From Epiperipatus broadwayi (taxonomy: Eukaryota > Onychophora > Udeonychophora > Euonychophora > Peripatidae), in the NCBI GenBank assembly GCA_028023455.1, contig JAQFVV010012495.1, positions 2,573,711 through 2,637,710 on the forward strand: a stretch of 64,000 nucleotides of DNA. Direction: 5' to 3'. Of this stretch, positions 23,901-35,574 are shown one piece after another. A model generated the notes under the pieces. The model made no database searches. It was given only the letters and a program-made list of their open reading frames with translations, and was not told the origin of the DNA. The position numbers and the translations under genes are program-made. The first letter of the stretch is position 1; the number at the start of each line of letters is the position of its first letter.

Positions 23901-24060
23901 ACAAACAATTATTCAATTATGAAAAGATTATGGATATGTCTTGTTAACTATGATTAATAGTTCTTATAAGGGTAATTATAAAGATATCAATTAGAATACA
24001 GATTCTGTGAAAATTAAATTTAAAATAAAGTCTCAGTAGAGATATATACTGTCACTCATC
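20976..24060. other. AT-rich DNA, nothing firmly recognised
   Basis: No shared family copies. The frame 21879-22115 (78 codons, plus) has no recognisable domain and no clear splice context. A TA tract occurs at about 22686. Confidence 0.4.
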
Positions 24061-24064
24061 ATTT

Positions 24065-24735
24065 ACTTTATTAAAACATCGCATGATCACTCAGTGCCAA
24101 CCAGAGTAATCAATGAATGTCAGAAAGCTTGTGAATAAAAGTCCCATCTAGTGCCTACTCATCCAATATCCCCAGACTAGTTTCTGGCTTGTGGCCTTTG
24201 TCAGTGAGGAGTTTTGGATCTGGCATCCATTGATAACTCTGGTTGGCACCGAATGGCACTACTGTATGGAGAGTTTTGCCTGTTTTAATAACAGTTATGT
24301 GCTACATAAGAAATGGTGATCATGTGATGTTTAGTGGTTTAACATCAATTCTGCCTAATAGGATAGTGATGGCTACAGTTGTTAAAGAGCCAAAGACACC
24401 AAAATGTATGGGGACAGAACTGGGTTCAGACCCATATGACTATATAAGCTATTGAACTTAGATTGAAAATATTATTGCATTTTCAATTTTATTCTCATAG
24501 TTTTGTAGTTAAATAGAGATAAAAGGGTTGCATTAGATCCTAAGATCTAGGTGCAGTGCTCTCAGATCCAAAGCTACTCACTGACAAAGACCACAAGCTA
24601 GAAACTAGTCTGGGGATATTGAATGAGTAGGCACTAGATGGGGATTTTATGCACAAGCCTTTTGTCATCCATTGATTATTCTGGTTGGCACCGAATGGCA
24701 CTACTGTATGGAGAATTTTGCCTGTTTTATTTTAT
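24065..24735. mobile_element. Family B hammerhead element, head-to-head copy
   Basis: A minus-oriented arm (about 24072-24210) is joined to a plus-oriented full unit (24211-24735). The interior includes GGATAGTGATGGCTACAGTT, CCAAAATGTATGGGGACAGA, GGGTTCAGACCCATATGAC and CCTAAGATCTAGGTGCAGTG. Ribozymes at 24169-24210 (minus) and 24575-24616 (plus) keep GAAAC and TAGTC, but both read CTGACAA instead of CTGATGA. The same mutation in opposite arms is notable. Confidence 0.8.
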
Positions 24736-25499
24736 TAAAGAAATGATTTTGAAGATAGAAACAAAATGGGGCTACGGGTAGGAATTCTTATACAAACCAA
24801 ATATATAAAAATTCAATCCAGTAGAAAGACATCTGACATTAAAAATAAATGAGGTATTTAAGAATCAATAATAAAAAATAAGCATTATATGCTTATTAAA
24901 ATCCTATGAAGACAACTGGAAACTGCATTTGAAAAAAGTAAAAACTGGAATAAAAAATCTAAAGTTTTTATACAGTAAATAGAAAGAATATAAAATAGAT
25001 TACACAGAAGTGATAAATATTTCTTTTAATAATAAGAAAAAATGTATATTGTAATGACCAGAGTGCATAGAATTTTTAGATAGAATTTATAAAGTGGTTT
25101 AAATGTTTACTGGATAGTGAATTGAGAACATATTTGAGGCTATCCAAGAAAAATGGGATGGATATGTTTTTTAATGATGAGCATCAAAAGAAGATGTAAA
25201 ATGTTGAAGTGATTATAATACAGGAATAACAATAGATGGATGAAAATAATGTTTAAGTGATTTATGAAAATAAAACAACTAAAAAATGTTATAATCTGCT
25301 AGACTAATAGAGAGAATTTATTTCTTTATATTTATATAAAAATTTTAAAACACATATTAAAATTACAATGAAGTTGTAGCATACACTACTTCAATTATCG
25401 CTTCCCCCTTCCCAAGAAAAATGAACAAAAAATAAAAACATTAAAATTCACAAATTAATATATGGCGGCAATCATTTTTCCATCTTGGAATACCTTATG
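24736..25499. other. AT-rich DNA, nothing recognised
   Basis: No supported feature. Confidence 0.45.
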
Positions 25500-25880
25500 C
25501 AATCACGTTTATTATGTTGAAAGTACATATATTTTATTTTTTGTTTTATTGTCTTATCAGAAGTTGGTGTTTGTATAATAAAATGTTTTCTAATTTTATA
25601 AAACCAAGAAAAAATTGTAAATTATCTTTTTTAAGTAATAAAATAAAAGTTACCAAATTTAGGAGATTCAGAAAGAAAGCTTCATATTTGAAGAGTGTAA
25701 CTGTAAATCTGAAATGGAAAACAGTAAACAGAAATTACTATATATATACCAAAGTTGATAAGAAATGCAAACTGTAAAACAACTAGAGAGACAGTAATCT
25801 ATTGAATACAAGACTGGTATCATATTTCCATAGAAAAAGTTATTGAATAAAAAGGATATTATCCAGAGCGTATTTAATTA
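25500..25880 (+). repeat. Family D repeat, copy 2
   Basis: Second copy of the repeat at 14170. The frame 25514-25777 keeps NKMFS and SFLSNKIKV in register with copy 1, and the distal end keeps CATATTTCCATAG, AAAGTTATTGAATAA and GAGCGTATTTAATTA. I do not recognise a protein family. The product, if any, would be short and lysine-rich. Confidence 0.5.
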
Positions 25881-25904
25881 TGGTGAAAGTCTGACATTCC
25901 CTAA

Positions 25905-26020
25905 TTAATAATTTTTATTAGTCATTCATTAGATTAGAGATTATTCAATAATGAACAATACAGAAATATTATTCACTACTGGATAATCTCTAATCTAATG
26001 AATGATTAATAACATTATTA
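25905..26020. repeat. Short inverted repeat, MITE-like
   Basis: Arms of about 42 bp: TTAGTCATTCATTAGATTAG / CTAATCTAATGAATGATTAA, with AGAGATTATTC / GGATAATCTCT inward and ATTAATAAT / ATTATTAAT outward, around a 35-bp loop. Confidence 0.8.
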
Positions 26021-26300
26021 ATATACTTTCATTAAATGATTTGTGTCAAAGTTGTGAGGGCAGCATATTTGACACTTACCAATTAAACTGTAGTAATTTG
26101 CCATATAAGTGCTGATTCAGCATAAAATGTGCATCTTGGCTATCATAGAACTTTTTCATTTGTCTTTGGTCATATGTTTATGATTAAATTTCTCCATAAG
26201 ATGCTAAAAGTGGATAGAAACCAGTTCCTACCATGCGTGAGAGTGGTGTACTGAAATAACATTACAAAAATATTATTCTAACAGTTTCCTTTTCCTTTTT

Positions 26301-26407
26301 TTTCTCATATGTCATAGCATCGGCAGGACACGAACCCACAACCGTCTGCAACCAACTACTTGCTTGCAAGGCGGCTGCGATGACCTCTCGGCTAACAACG
26401 CTTGACT
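26301..26407 (-). mobile_element. tRNA-derived SINE
   Basis: Read on the minus strand it begins GCGTTGTTAGCCGAGAGG (A-box-like), then CTTGCAAGCAAG (anticodon-arm-like) and TGGGTTCGTGTCC (a good B box). It ends CGATGC before TATGACATATGAG and an A-rich tail. Acceptor-like ends pair over about six positions with wobbles. Flanking TTTTCCTTTTT on both sides may be the target duplication, but it is low-complexity. Confidence 0.65.
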
Positions 26408-27040
26408 TCATTTTCCTTTTTAAAAAATAAAGATACAGTACAGTAAGTTTTTATTATTTTTATTTTAGAGTGAATGTGAATTAGAGAACACTCCCAGTAA
26501 ATATATATGCAATTCCAACGACATTATTATTATTTTTGATTTGCTTATGCTACAATATTAATTTATGTAGCCATACTATGCATATAAATAGTGTGTCCAT
26601 GAACTGTATATGTTCAGATTATTAATTAATATATATTCTAATGTAATCAAATCTTATCAAAAAATGCTATATATAATTTATGAATGTATAATGTGAGGAG
26701 TGCTTGGCACAAATTATAGTAGACATTGTGATTCCATTCTACATCATTTGAAAGAATGGAAGAAGAAAATAATAACTCGGTCAAAAAAAAGTATAGTTAA
26801 AGTGGAGAGTTTCTTTTGTTTTATGAAAAATGAATGCAAATAAAAATAGTTTGAAGCTACATAAAGGGTAAAATGACAAATTATAGCACTAAAGAAACTA
26901 TTAATATTTTGGGATGAGAATAGGAGATTTTTAATTTTAAAATGGAATAAGAACTAAGTGAAGACGAAATAATACTTTTTTTAAAATGAAGAATATTAAA
27001 AAAAAAAAGAAGTTGTATAGAAAATTTAAAGGTCATGGTG
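26408..27040. other. AT-rich DNA, nothing recognised
   Basis: No supported feature. Confidence 0.45.
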
Positions 27041-27245
27041 TTTTCTATCTTAATATAAATCAAGATTGGTATATATGTATGCATGGGAGATGATGATCTG
27101 GACCAAGTGATCAATGCTGGTTTAGCATGAAATATGTATATTGAAGAATATTTATCTTTTTCACATGTGTGTAGTCATGTGTATTGGTTGTATGAGATAG
27201 GGTGGATAGCTGAAAGGAGCTTGAAAGTCTGTGTTCAAACCCCCT
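27041..27245 (-). repeat. Family C element, 3' truncated minus copy
   Basis: CTTAATATAAATCAAGATTG, GATGATCTGGACCAAGTGAT, CAATGCTGGTTTAGCATGAA, ATGTGTATTGGTTG and AGCTTGAAAGTCTGTGTTCA. The half beyond the CTTAATATAA block is missing. Confidence 0.75.
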
Positions 27246-28384
27246 AATTATATTATTATAAAACTTAGTAAAAGTCATACCAAATAAAAATAGTTAAAAT
27301 ATATATGGAAGTGAAACAGAAGTAAACAAGCTATGCACAATCTATAAATCAGTAACCTTCTTTACATTGACAAATGATAGACAATAGAACAGACCTGCCT
27401 AGTCTTACAATTTCCATCCTATATATAATTGACTATAAGTTCAAAATTTAGCCAAATGTAAATATGATAATAATAATAATAATCTCTCTGAACTTTCCAC
27501 CATATTAGCAAATAAAGAATTAACCTCATAAGCTTAAATAATAATGGGTTTATTCTATTCTTTAGCACTTGTCAATGTAACAAGAGTTATTTAGTCATAG
27601 TCCATGGGAGAATAGTTAACTTTGGTTTTTATTTGATTAGTCATAGATATGTGTGTGCAGCAAAACATATTTAACCAATAAGACTTTAGATTAAAGAAGT
27701 TTTTTTAATAAGAGAAACCCTCAGTTTTTAAAATCTATCACTATGCAATTATTCACCAGTTCAAAAATGTTGGACCATCCTCTCTCACTATAAATATATT
27801 TAAAAGCTCTTTCATCAGATGAGCCTGAAACTTGAATCATCTGAATCTCCATTTTAGAAATACATTTACTTGATTAAAAAGTTTAACTTTATTCACATTT
27901 AGTCAAATATATATGATATTTAATCTGTTAATGTATTTGAGAAAAGTCAGTGACTTTATTTGAGGCATTATGGTAATGCTGCAATCATTTTCAGATTTTC
28001 TTCATTATTTTGCAGTCTTTACTAAAACTATTAGTTAAAAAAAATCTGAAGATATCAGTATCTGACAGATCTCATAGAAAATGTTAATATGAAATGAAGC
28101 TGACAGTGTCCTGATTGGTTAAATCATAACAGAAAGATATGATTAGCCCCAGGCATTTTGAGCTTTATTTACTGTTTTAATATTTCTGAAATAAAAATTG
28201 TAATTTTTAGTAGTTTATTGACATATTTAAGCTTATTTATGCAATTATTTGAATGCAATTAGATTTTTTTAAAATTTACTTTAAGAAGACAAGTCATAAA
28301 AACACAATTATAATTAAGGGAACCCTGTTTTTATTGACTAACAATAATTGTTTTCATAAACACCATAAAGAAATTTTGGTACTC
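27246..28384. other. AT-rich DNA, nothing recognised
   Basis: No shared repeat or gene seen. Confidence 0.45.
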
Positions 28385-29240
28385 ATGATTGTTCACATAA
28401 ACCAAGATGGCAGTCTATATTTTTGATAAATATACAGTTTCAGGGACTCCCAAAAGAAACATTTATAAAAAAATGCTTTCTAGGAAACATATTTAATATT
28501 TACATTTTATTTTTTATTACTGTTATTTAAAAAAAATCATTGTGGAAAAATTAATTACAATATTTAGTTTATTTTTTTTTGGGGGGGGGGGGATTAACTT
28601 ATTAACAGAAAAATGAAAAAAAATATATAAATACAATATTTACACTTTATTCATGTCGGCAGCATGCAATCATATTGAGATCATTAACACACACTTTTCA
28701 GGAAGGCAGGATTTCCACTTTTGGAAATAGATCACTGCACCACATTTTTTGACAGGAAGATTCAAAATTTTTATCATTATGATAATTTATGAAAAAAACT
28801 GCTGACAAAAAGAAACATGCTGAATTGAAACAAAGTATGACAATGTTAAGAGTGTCTCATTGCTTTCCATGTTATAATATAAGTAAAAAAAATTAAAAAT
28901 TTACAAAAAATTTCAGTACTTACGTTTTAAGTAAACCAATATGGCACCCTGTATTTTTGATAAATGTACAGTTTCAAGGGCCTATAATCTACCAAGGATG
29001 TCTTAATTTTTAAATTAAAACAAAATTAATAGATTGATTGTTAAATTTTAAAAAATTAATAAGTTCTGATAAATTTCATTAAATTTCAAATTTAACAATC
29101 AATTTATTAATTTTGTTTTAATTTAAAAATTAGGACATCCTTGGTAGATTATAGGCCCTTGAAACTGTATATTTATCAAAAATACAGGGTGCCATATTGG
29201 TTTACTTAAAACATAAGTACTGAATTTTTTTGTAAAATTT
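28385..29240 (+). mobile_element. Family H terminal-inverted-repeat element with fold-back end
   Basis: The left terminus, AAACCAAGATGGCAGTC (about 28400), is followed by TTTTTGATAAATATACAGTT. The inverse terminus lies at 29157-29212 (CCTTGAAACTGTATATTTAT, GGTTTACTTAAAA). The interior (28505-28900) matches the opposite-strand copy at 49865-50475, including TCATTGTGGAAAAATTAATT and CAATCATATTGAGATCATTA. At 28898-29240 the end is duplicated in inverted form, with arms of about 165 bp that are nearly identical and run past the terminus into flanking DNA. No transposase frame; non-autonomous. Confidence 0.78.
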
Positions 29241-30110
29241 TAATAAGTTTAATTTTTAATTTTAAGACATATATTCATTCTTTTATTATGTCTCAACTAA
29301 AAATTGTTTTCACTTGAAAAATGGGAGTCAGATAAGAAATATTTTATTCAGTAATTTTTATGAGTAGTAAATATTACACCCAGTAGAAAAAAAATGACCA
29401 AAATTGTCATTAAATTTTTTCAAATAAAAATGGAAGAAATTGAGCCCTAAGTGAGTTAACATTTTCAACTTTTAAAATCAAATAAGCCATTTTTTTAGTC
29501 TTCTATAAATAAAAAGAAAATAAAGTTGTTTGAGAAAATGCTCAGGGAAGAGTTGGTCTTGCTATATTAGAATAACCAGTAAATAAATGATGACAGAATT
29601 GAATTTTGAGTGTAAAAATTCTGGTGTTTCAAGCTTCTAGTTTGAAATATATACATAGATGAAAAAAGCTAATATGACATTTTTATAAGATAGATTTTCA
29701 AAATGACAAATGAACTGATTTTTGTAATTTGATACCCAATTGGTCTTTACACAGTATTATTTTTCAAAAGATTAAAAAGTGATATGTAAAAATAATAGAA
29801 TGGGAGTCTATTAAAAATTATAGATTAAAAATAATTTCATGATTATTCACTAGTATTATGCATGTAGAGTACAACTTAACCATTAATTTTTAGCACTTAA
29901 AGATACAAATTTAAATGATAGTCTTTAATACAACTAAGATATTATAATTCAATACCTTTCATACATTGTTTTCAAAATGTGTATGTATGTGTGTATATAT
30001 AAAGTAGGCTATATCTAATTTTAATATCATAGTAATTACATATGGATAATTACATATTAGTTTGGTACTGACACAAACAAATGTGCATATAAAGATGAAA
30101 TTAAACACAT
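29241..30110. other. AT-rich DNA, nothing recognised
   Basis: No supported feature. It might include 3' sequence of the Penelope-like remnant that follows on the minus strand. Confidence 0.4.
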
Positions 30111-30455
30111 TTACAATCTTGTATGTGTGTCATCATGTTTATTGATACAATTTGATTTTTTTAGCATTTCAATAGATTCTCTGATCTTACACTGATGTAG
30201 GTTTTCACATCTGGATAGGATACTGGTCTTAGAATAATCAATATAGTGACCTGAAACCATAACATAAATTGAGAGTGCTGATGATGATGAATGTTGTTTC
30301 ACTGCATTAGCATGTTCATCCATTCTAGTACTGATGTGATGATTGCTCATACCTACATAAAAAGACTCACAAATACCACATGAAATTTCATTAAAAAATG
30401 AATTAATTTTGTAGGTGAATATTGGATAATATTCTAATGAGGAGAAATAAATTAG
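30111..30455 (-). pseudogene. Penelope-like retroelement, GIY-YIG endonuclease domain remnant
   Basis: An open frame of 114 codons on the minus strand with no initiator, bounded upstream by a TGA and ending in a stop at 30111. Residues 26-29 are CGIC, the CxxC that precedes the endonuclease in Penelope-like elements. YVG at 33-35 is the YIG half of GIY-YIG. R44 with EH at 47-48 is the conserved Arg and EH helix. SALSIYVMVSGHYID follows, then TSILSR, KIRESIEM and NCINKHD, which match the C-terminal pattern of these enzymes (IL, RxIKE, xxINR). The GIY tyrosine appears to be Phe (NSFFNE). The domain nicks target DNA for target-primed reverse transcription. The reverse-transcriptase part is not visible upstream, so this is a 5'-truncated or decayed copy. 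Confidence in the family is good. Activity is not expected. Confidence 0.75.
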
Positions 30456-32254
30456 TCAAAATGTTGATTTTGCTCATTATTTTACAATTTAAACAATGCT
30501 GCAATATCATGAAAGACTGCTGGCATGAATAATCAATTATCTGGCAAGAGTAACATGTACACAGGATTTACTGACCATCTTTAATTCATGCTAAGTTATT
30601 CTAAATACTATTTTTTCCCCAAGGAAAATGATTAAAATTTGGCACTTTATGTCCACAGTTCAGTATATATAATTTTAATATCATAATAATTACATATGTT
30701 TAAAAATAAACATTAACTTTTTTTATTCCATTGAATATAATTAAATAATGCTCAAATCATATACTTATTTAGATGTATCCTTGAGTAGAGTTTGTTTCAA
30801 AATAAAATCAAAACATTTTTATGCATTTATTATTAAAAAGTATTCTCCAAATCTCTAAAATAATAATATTTTAAAAATAATTAAATTATTATAGGAAATT
30901 TAAAAGGGCTTATATTTCAGATTTTATTACAATAATATAAAAAATGTATATATTTTAATTTTTCTACTATATAACTTTAATTACTTCCAAAACTATATTT
31001 CATTTTTATAATTATATTCTATGGCAAGTAAATGGAAATCATTTAAAAATTAAAAAAAATAGCTTTAGAAATAAGAAAAAATACATTTTCCCGTTAAGTA
31101 TAAAGAATGTTCATTTAAAATCCATAAATTGGCACTTGAGTTTACAGCTTTTCTACTTTTTAATTACTCTTCTTATACAGGAACAAAAATTTAAACTAAA
31201 ATATAAAATTGTTAGTGTTACAAAGAAACTGTTCAATGAAAAATTGCAATAAAACTTTCAGACTTATGCTAATTTAATGCTACAATGTATTATTACAAGA
31301 TGAATGTTATCAATGCTACTATACTACCATATATTATTGCAGTAAATTTTTTAAAAAAGTTAAGGATAGTGTATTAGGTAAAATTACTTCTTAATACATA
31401 ATTTTATTTAATCATTAATTTATTAAAAATTTTTTAATGATTTTGATGATTATCCTGCTATTATTATAAAACCAACTAATATCATTGTAACACAAAAAAA
31501 AGTAAGGTGAAGTTAAAATTTAAAGGATTTCATTTTATTAGAATTAATATTCAAATAAATAATGAAGTAATAATTCTTATTATTAGTGCAATAAGGTAAG
31601 TTATTCTATTACTTAGATTTAGTCATCTGATTTCTTTCCAAAAATATTTAATAACATCACTAATTGATTGGAGAATTCCAGTTAATCTTATTTTATTTGG
31701 TCCTTTTCGAATTTGAATATATCCAAGAATTTTTTATTCAAGTAATGTTAAAAATACAATTAAAAATGTACAATTTATATTTATTTGCTTTGGTCGGATT
31801 TTTTTCAAATGATCTCTGAAAATATAACAACTTTTAAAATAATTTTTATTACTTTATCTTTTTTTTTTAATTTCTCAGCCAGATTTTTTTTTTTTTTAAT
31901 TTCTCAGGTAAATTTTTTTTTCTTTAAAAAAAAAAAAAGAATAGCAAAATGAGAAAAATGTGAAGATGTAGTTATTTGTTTCTAATTTAAATAAAAGTAA
32001 AAAAAATGTTATTATAAAATTATAAAATTTATGATTGTTATTTTTTAAAAATAAAATAATAAAATGAGTTCTTAAATTAAAAAGTAAGTAATCATATGGA
32101 GAAGAGCATTGTCTTAAGACTGATTTATCAATGAGAAATGATAAAAAAAATGATAATTTCAACGGTGATAGATCTATAAAAAGTTTGTTTAACCTTAGGG
32201 TGGTCAATTGGTAATTAGTTTCCTGCCAATATCAAAGAGCAGAAGTTAATACTA
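30456..32254. other. AT-rich DNA; possible decayed Penelope linker at the left edge
   Basis: Minus-strand fragments at about 30456-30490 (ILTNLF-like, another frame) may continue the Penelope-like element through a frameshift. Beyond that I recognise only A/T runs, including a duplicated poly-T plus AATTTCTCAG block at 31858-31918. Confidence 0.35.
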
Positions 32255-33930
32255 CCATGTTTCTCTGAAAATAAGATGTAATCAAAAAATAAACCTGTTG
32301 TATTTTTGTGAAAATATTATATAAGTTTGTGCACTCCAGAAAAACTAGAATTTGTTAGAGAGATTTTTTTTAGATCGCGAGCTGATAACTGATAAAAATT
32401 TAATTAAAGAATTAATGTAATGGCGATAGATAAAAGTCCAAAAAATATTTGCTGAATGCAAATATTTCTTGATAAGAGACTAAATTACCTTATATGGTGA
32501 GGAATTCTGAAGGCACAATTTAATTAGCTATGAACCTAAATGCCTTACCTTATATGGAGAAGGTGATTAATTGTAGGAGTAATCAGAAAGCTATGAAAAG
32601 AGTACTAACAAATATGTGGACCAGCAAGTGCATCTCCAGTTGATTTTACAGTTCAATTCCAGTGTAGCAGAGATCTAGTGTCAGTACTTTGGTTAATGTG
32701 CAGCACTCAGTGGAAATGTGTGCACATGCAATAGCTGAACTAAACCAACAGAGATTGGGAGACCATAGCCTGAGAAAACTATCGGGTGGCAGCTAAAGGA
32801 AGAGTTGAATTTTCAGCGGTTTTCAAGTGGAGTTACAGGTGGACTGTTACAGAGACAGAAGCTGCAAGAAGCTTAAAGTCAGTCACAGTGCTATACTATG
32901 ATGTGTTCATGTGCAGCTAAACTGGACTGGGCCAAAGTGTGCATAAACCAAGGCCCATGGGAACCATTTTGTAGCAAACAGTCTGAAAGTAATCATGGGA
33001 TTTGGACCTCAGTGAACTGTTGAGATATTGTTATTACAGACTATTTGCTATTCGAATTATTCTTATATTGTTGAATTTCATTCATGTATATTTGTTCACT
33101 GGTTGCCCAACCATAGTTGGGTACACAGAAAAACCCTAGCATGGTTTTTCAGGATATCAATAATATAACCCCTACCTTCAAAATAAGACCTAGTTAAGAT
33201 TGTCAGCCTGATAAGCAGATATCATTCATCCATTGAAACATATGGTGGATGTATAAAATTATAAAGTAATGAATATAATGTTCCAAATGTGTGTGTGTAT
33301 AAGTAGCAGAAGAAAAGACAACATTTCAAATTAAAGTAAGGAAAGTATAAATAAATATAAATGTAGATTTCTATACTTGAATAAATATTATTGAAAATTA
33401 TTTTGCAGGCAGACTCGGAAGTAATTATTTTAATAAACTTGCAAACACAATTTTCTTTTCATTTACTAATGCACCTGCCTTCATTCAGTCTGATATGAGA
33501 ATTCCTCTGTCATCTGGTGTTCAACCATATATATTGTAAATAAATTAACATTGACATTGTGAAAAGGCTGACACTGATTACTATCAGGTGATATCAGTTC
33601 ACAAATTAATCAAACCAGCTTAACGTTTCATTTATTATTTTTAATATTACTAATTTCAATAAGATGTAAATAATTTTTAATATTCTCATATATAATGAGA
33701 ATGATCTGTGATATAATTGTAATTCTAAATGTGACATATTCAAGAAGTAGTAAGTTATTTATGCACTGTTGAAATTGGTAATATTGAATAAATGTAGATT
33801 TTTGTATCTGAATAAATATATATATTTGTACAATGAAAAAATAACACATTCCCTGAAAATAAATCTTAAGCCATCTTTTGGAGGAAAAATTAATATAAGA
33901 CTTGAGTCTTATTTTGGGGGAAACATGGTA
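32255..33930. mobile_element. Family K, TA-flanked non-autonomous DNA transposon
   Basis: The left end TACCATGTTTCTCTGAAAAT (32257) and right end TTTTGGGGGAAACATGGTA (about 33911-33929) are inverted copies bounded by TA, as expected for Tc1/mariner-like insertion. The interior includes AAACCCTAGCATGGTTTTTC, AAAATAAGACCTAGTTAAG and GTCAGCCTGATAAGCAG. This wording I recall from a repeat common in several vertebrate genomes. A G+C-richer block (32640-33050) lies inside. A minor inner hairpin is at 33840-33925 (AATATAAGACTTGAGTCTTA). No transposase frame. Confidence 0.6.
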
Positions 33931-34639
33931 TTGTTCATTAAATCAAAAATCCATGAAAATATCTAATTCAGCATATATACATATGAAGATTAAGTACTAT
34001 TTATAGAATGTCAAAAAAGATGTTAGTCTTCTGTATTCTCACTTCTATAAAAATAGCTTTCTGGGTTTAAATCTATATAGTAATTTGGGTTTGAAGTAAG
34101 AAAAGACATTTTTACTTCACTAAAACTCAAAACAAAAGAGCTATTGTATGGATTAATAGAGAAAATTTATATAGCCTAGAATAGTCAAATAACAATTGGT
34201 TTCTTAGCACCATCAAGGATAAAAGTTACTCTGTTTGCAGAGATGTAATTGCTTTATTTCTATTGCTTATTAAATTAAAAATCAATGAAATGCTCTAGGA
34301 TTATATGGTTTCCATTACTAATCACTATAGTAATATTATAATAATATTGAACAAAGACATTACATAAAACATAGTCATTGAAGTATCATAACTGAAAACT
34401 ATCACTGGCAACAAAAATATTAAATTTTAGATTCACACTAGCTAAATTAATAAACTAAGTCAAATCAGTTTAGTCATTTTAAATTAGTAAGACTTCATTG
34501 CCTTTTAAATAATTAGTATATGTTTAAAAAAATTTTACATTTCTAAAAGATCTTACTGATTGCTCATAAATATGTTACTTTTACCTACTTATTTTTATGG
34601 CGTAAAAACAACATATTAATAAATAACACACAGTACCAA
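33931..34639. other. AT-rich DNA, nothing recognised
   Basis: No supported feature. Confidence 0.45.
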
Positions 34640-34906
34640 TTTAGAGTGTGCTCTCCACCATTTTAAATTCTATGGACCAAGCACCACTGACATATCCAAG
34701 CAATAAATGACATCGAATAACCCACACAGTGCTGCAATGTGACCATTCATTATAAAATCACAATTTACATAATAATTAAAAAATGAACATGCAAATTTCC
34801 AAAAACTATGCTTGATCAAATCACATAACCAAAATATACAAAATAGAAAAAATGGGAGGAATGAATAAATTTCAAAATACTAAAAGCTTATAACTTCTAA
34901 AATACA
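34640..34906 (-). repeat. Family J repeat, minus copy
   Basis: CCACCATTTTAAATTCTATG, CAATAAATGACATCGAATAA and TTTCAAAATACTAAAAGCTT are the inverse of the blocks at 38985-39400. A further piece (AGAAGTTATAAGCTTTTAGT) lies at 35512-35560. Confidence 0.65.
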
Positions 34907-35574
34907 TAAATGTAATGTAGAAACAACTGCCAAAGCATATTTTATCTTAACATTAGCCGTAAGAATAATTGTCTAAAGTAAAGAATATTAATTTTACAAT
35001 TAATAAAACAGACTTTTTTTTTACCAAAGTGAGTAATGTTGTGTGCTTCATTTCACACATGTTGTTGCTTTGCTGGTGAATGGATAAAAAGGATCTAAAT
35101 GAGAGAGATTTATGCATTAAATTTCTTAAAGATATGATGCTGCCTACTGACAAAAAAAATATTAGTGTTTATCTTAATTAAAAACCAAGATTTCCTATAC
35201 ATTTAAAATAATCAACAAATTTTTATTAAAATCTATAAATATTTTTTTAAACATGTTTCCACATTCACTTTGATATTAATAATAGAAAATTATGTAAATA
35301 GATATATAGATTTGTATCAATTTCAAGATATCCACATCAGGAGATCAAATATGAAAAACACTATTTTTTCTTCTCTCAATTTTTTTTTCTAACTACATAT
35401 AACAAACAAATCATGCGACATCAGAGTTTCTTTGTGATAAGAAAAAATCTGATTAATTGTAAAATGAATATGCTTTATTTCAGCCAATTTCTCTTCCACC
35501 TGCTGTATTTTAGAAGTTATAAGCTTTTAGTATTTCAAAATTATAAACTTGATTTCAATTTTACATTATTTCAT

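Noticed and set aside
24243-24455. Open frame in family B
   Set aside because: Other B copies have stops and frameshifts in the same segment; it is a non-coding element.
26301-26407. Functional tRNA gene
   Set aside because: Acceptor pairing is imperfect, the middle region is irregular and an A-rich tail follows; a SINE head fits better.
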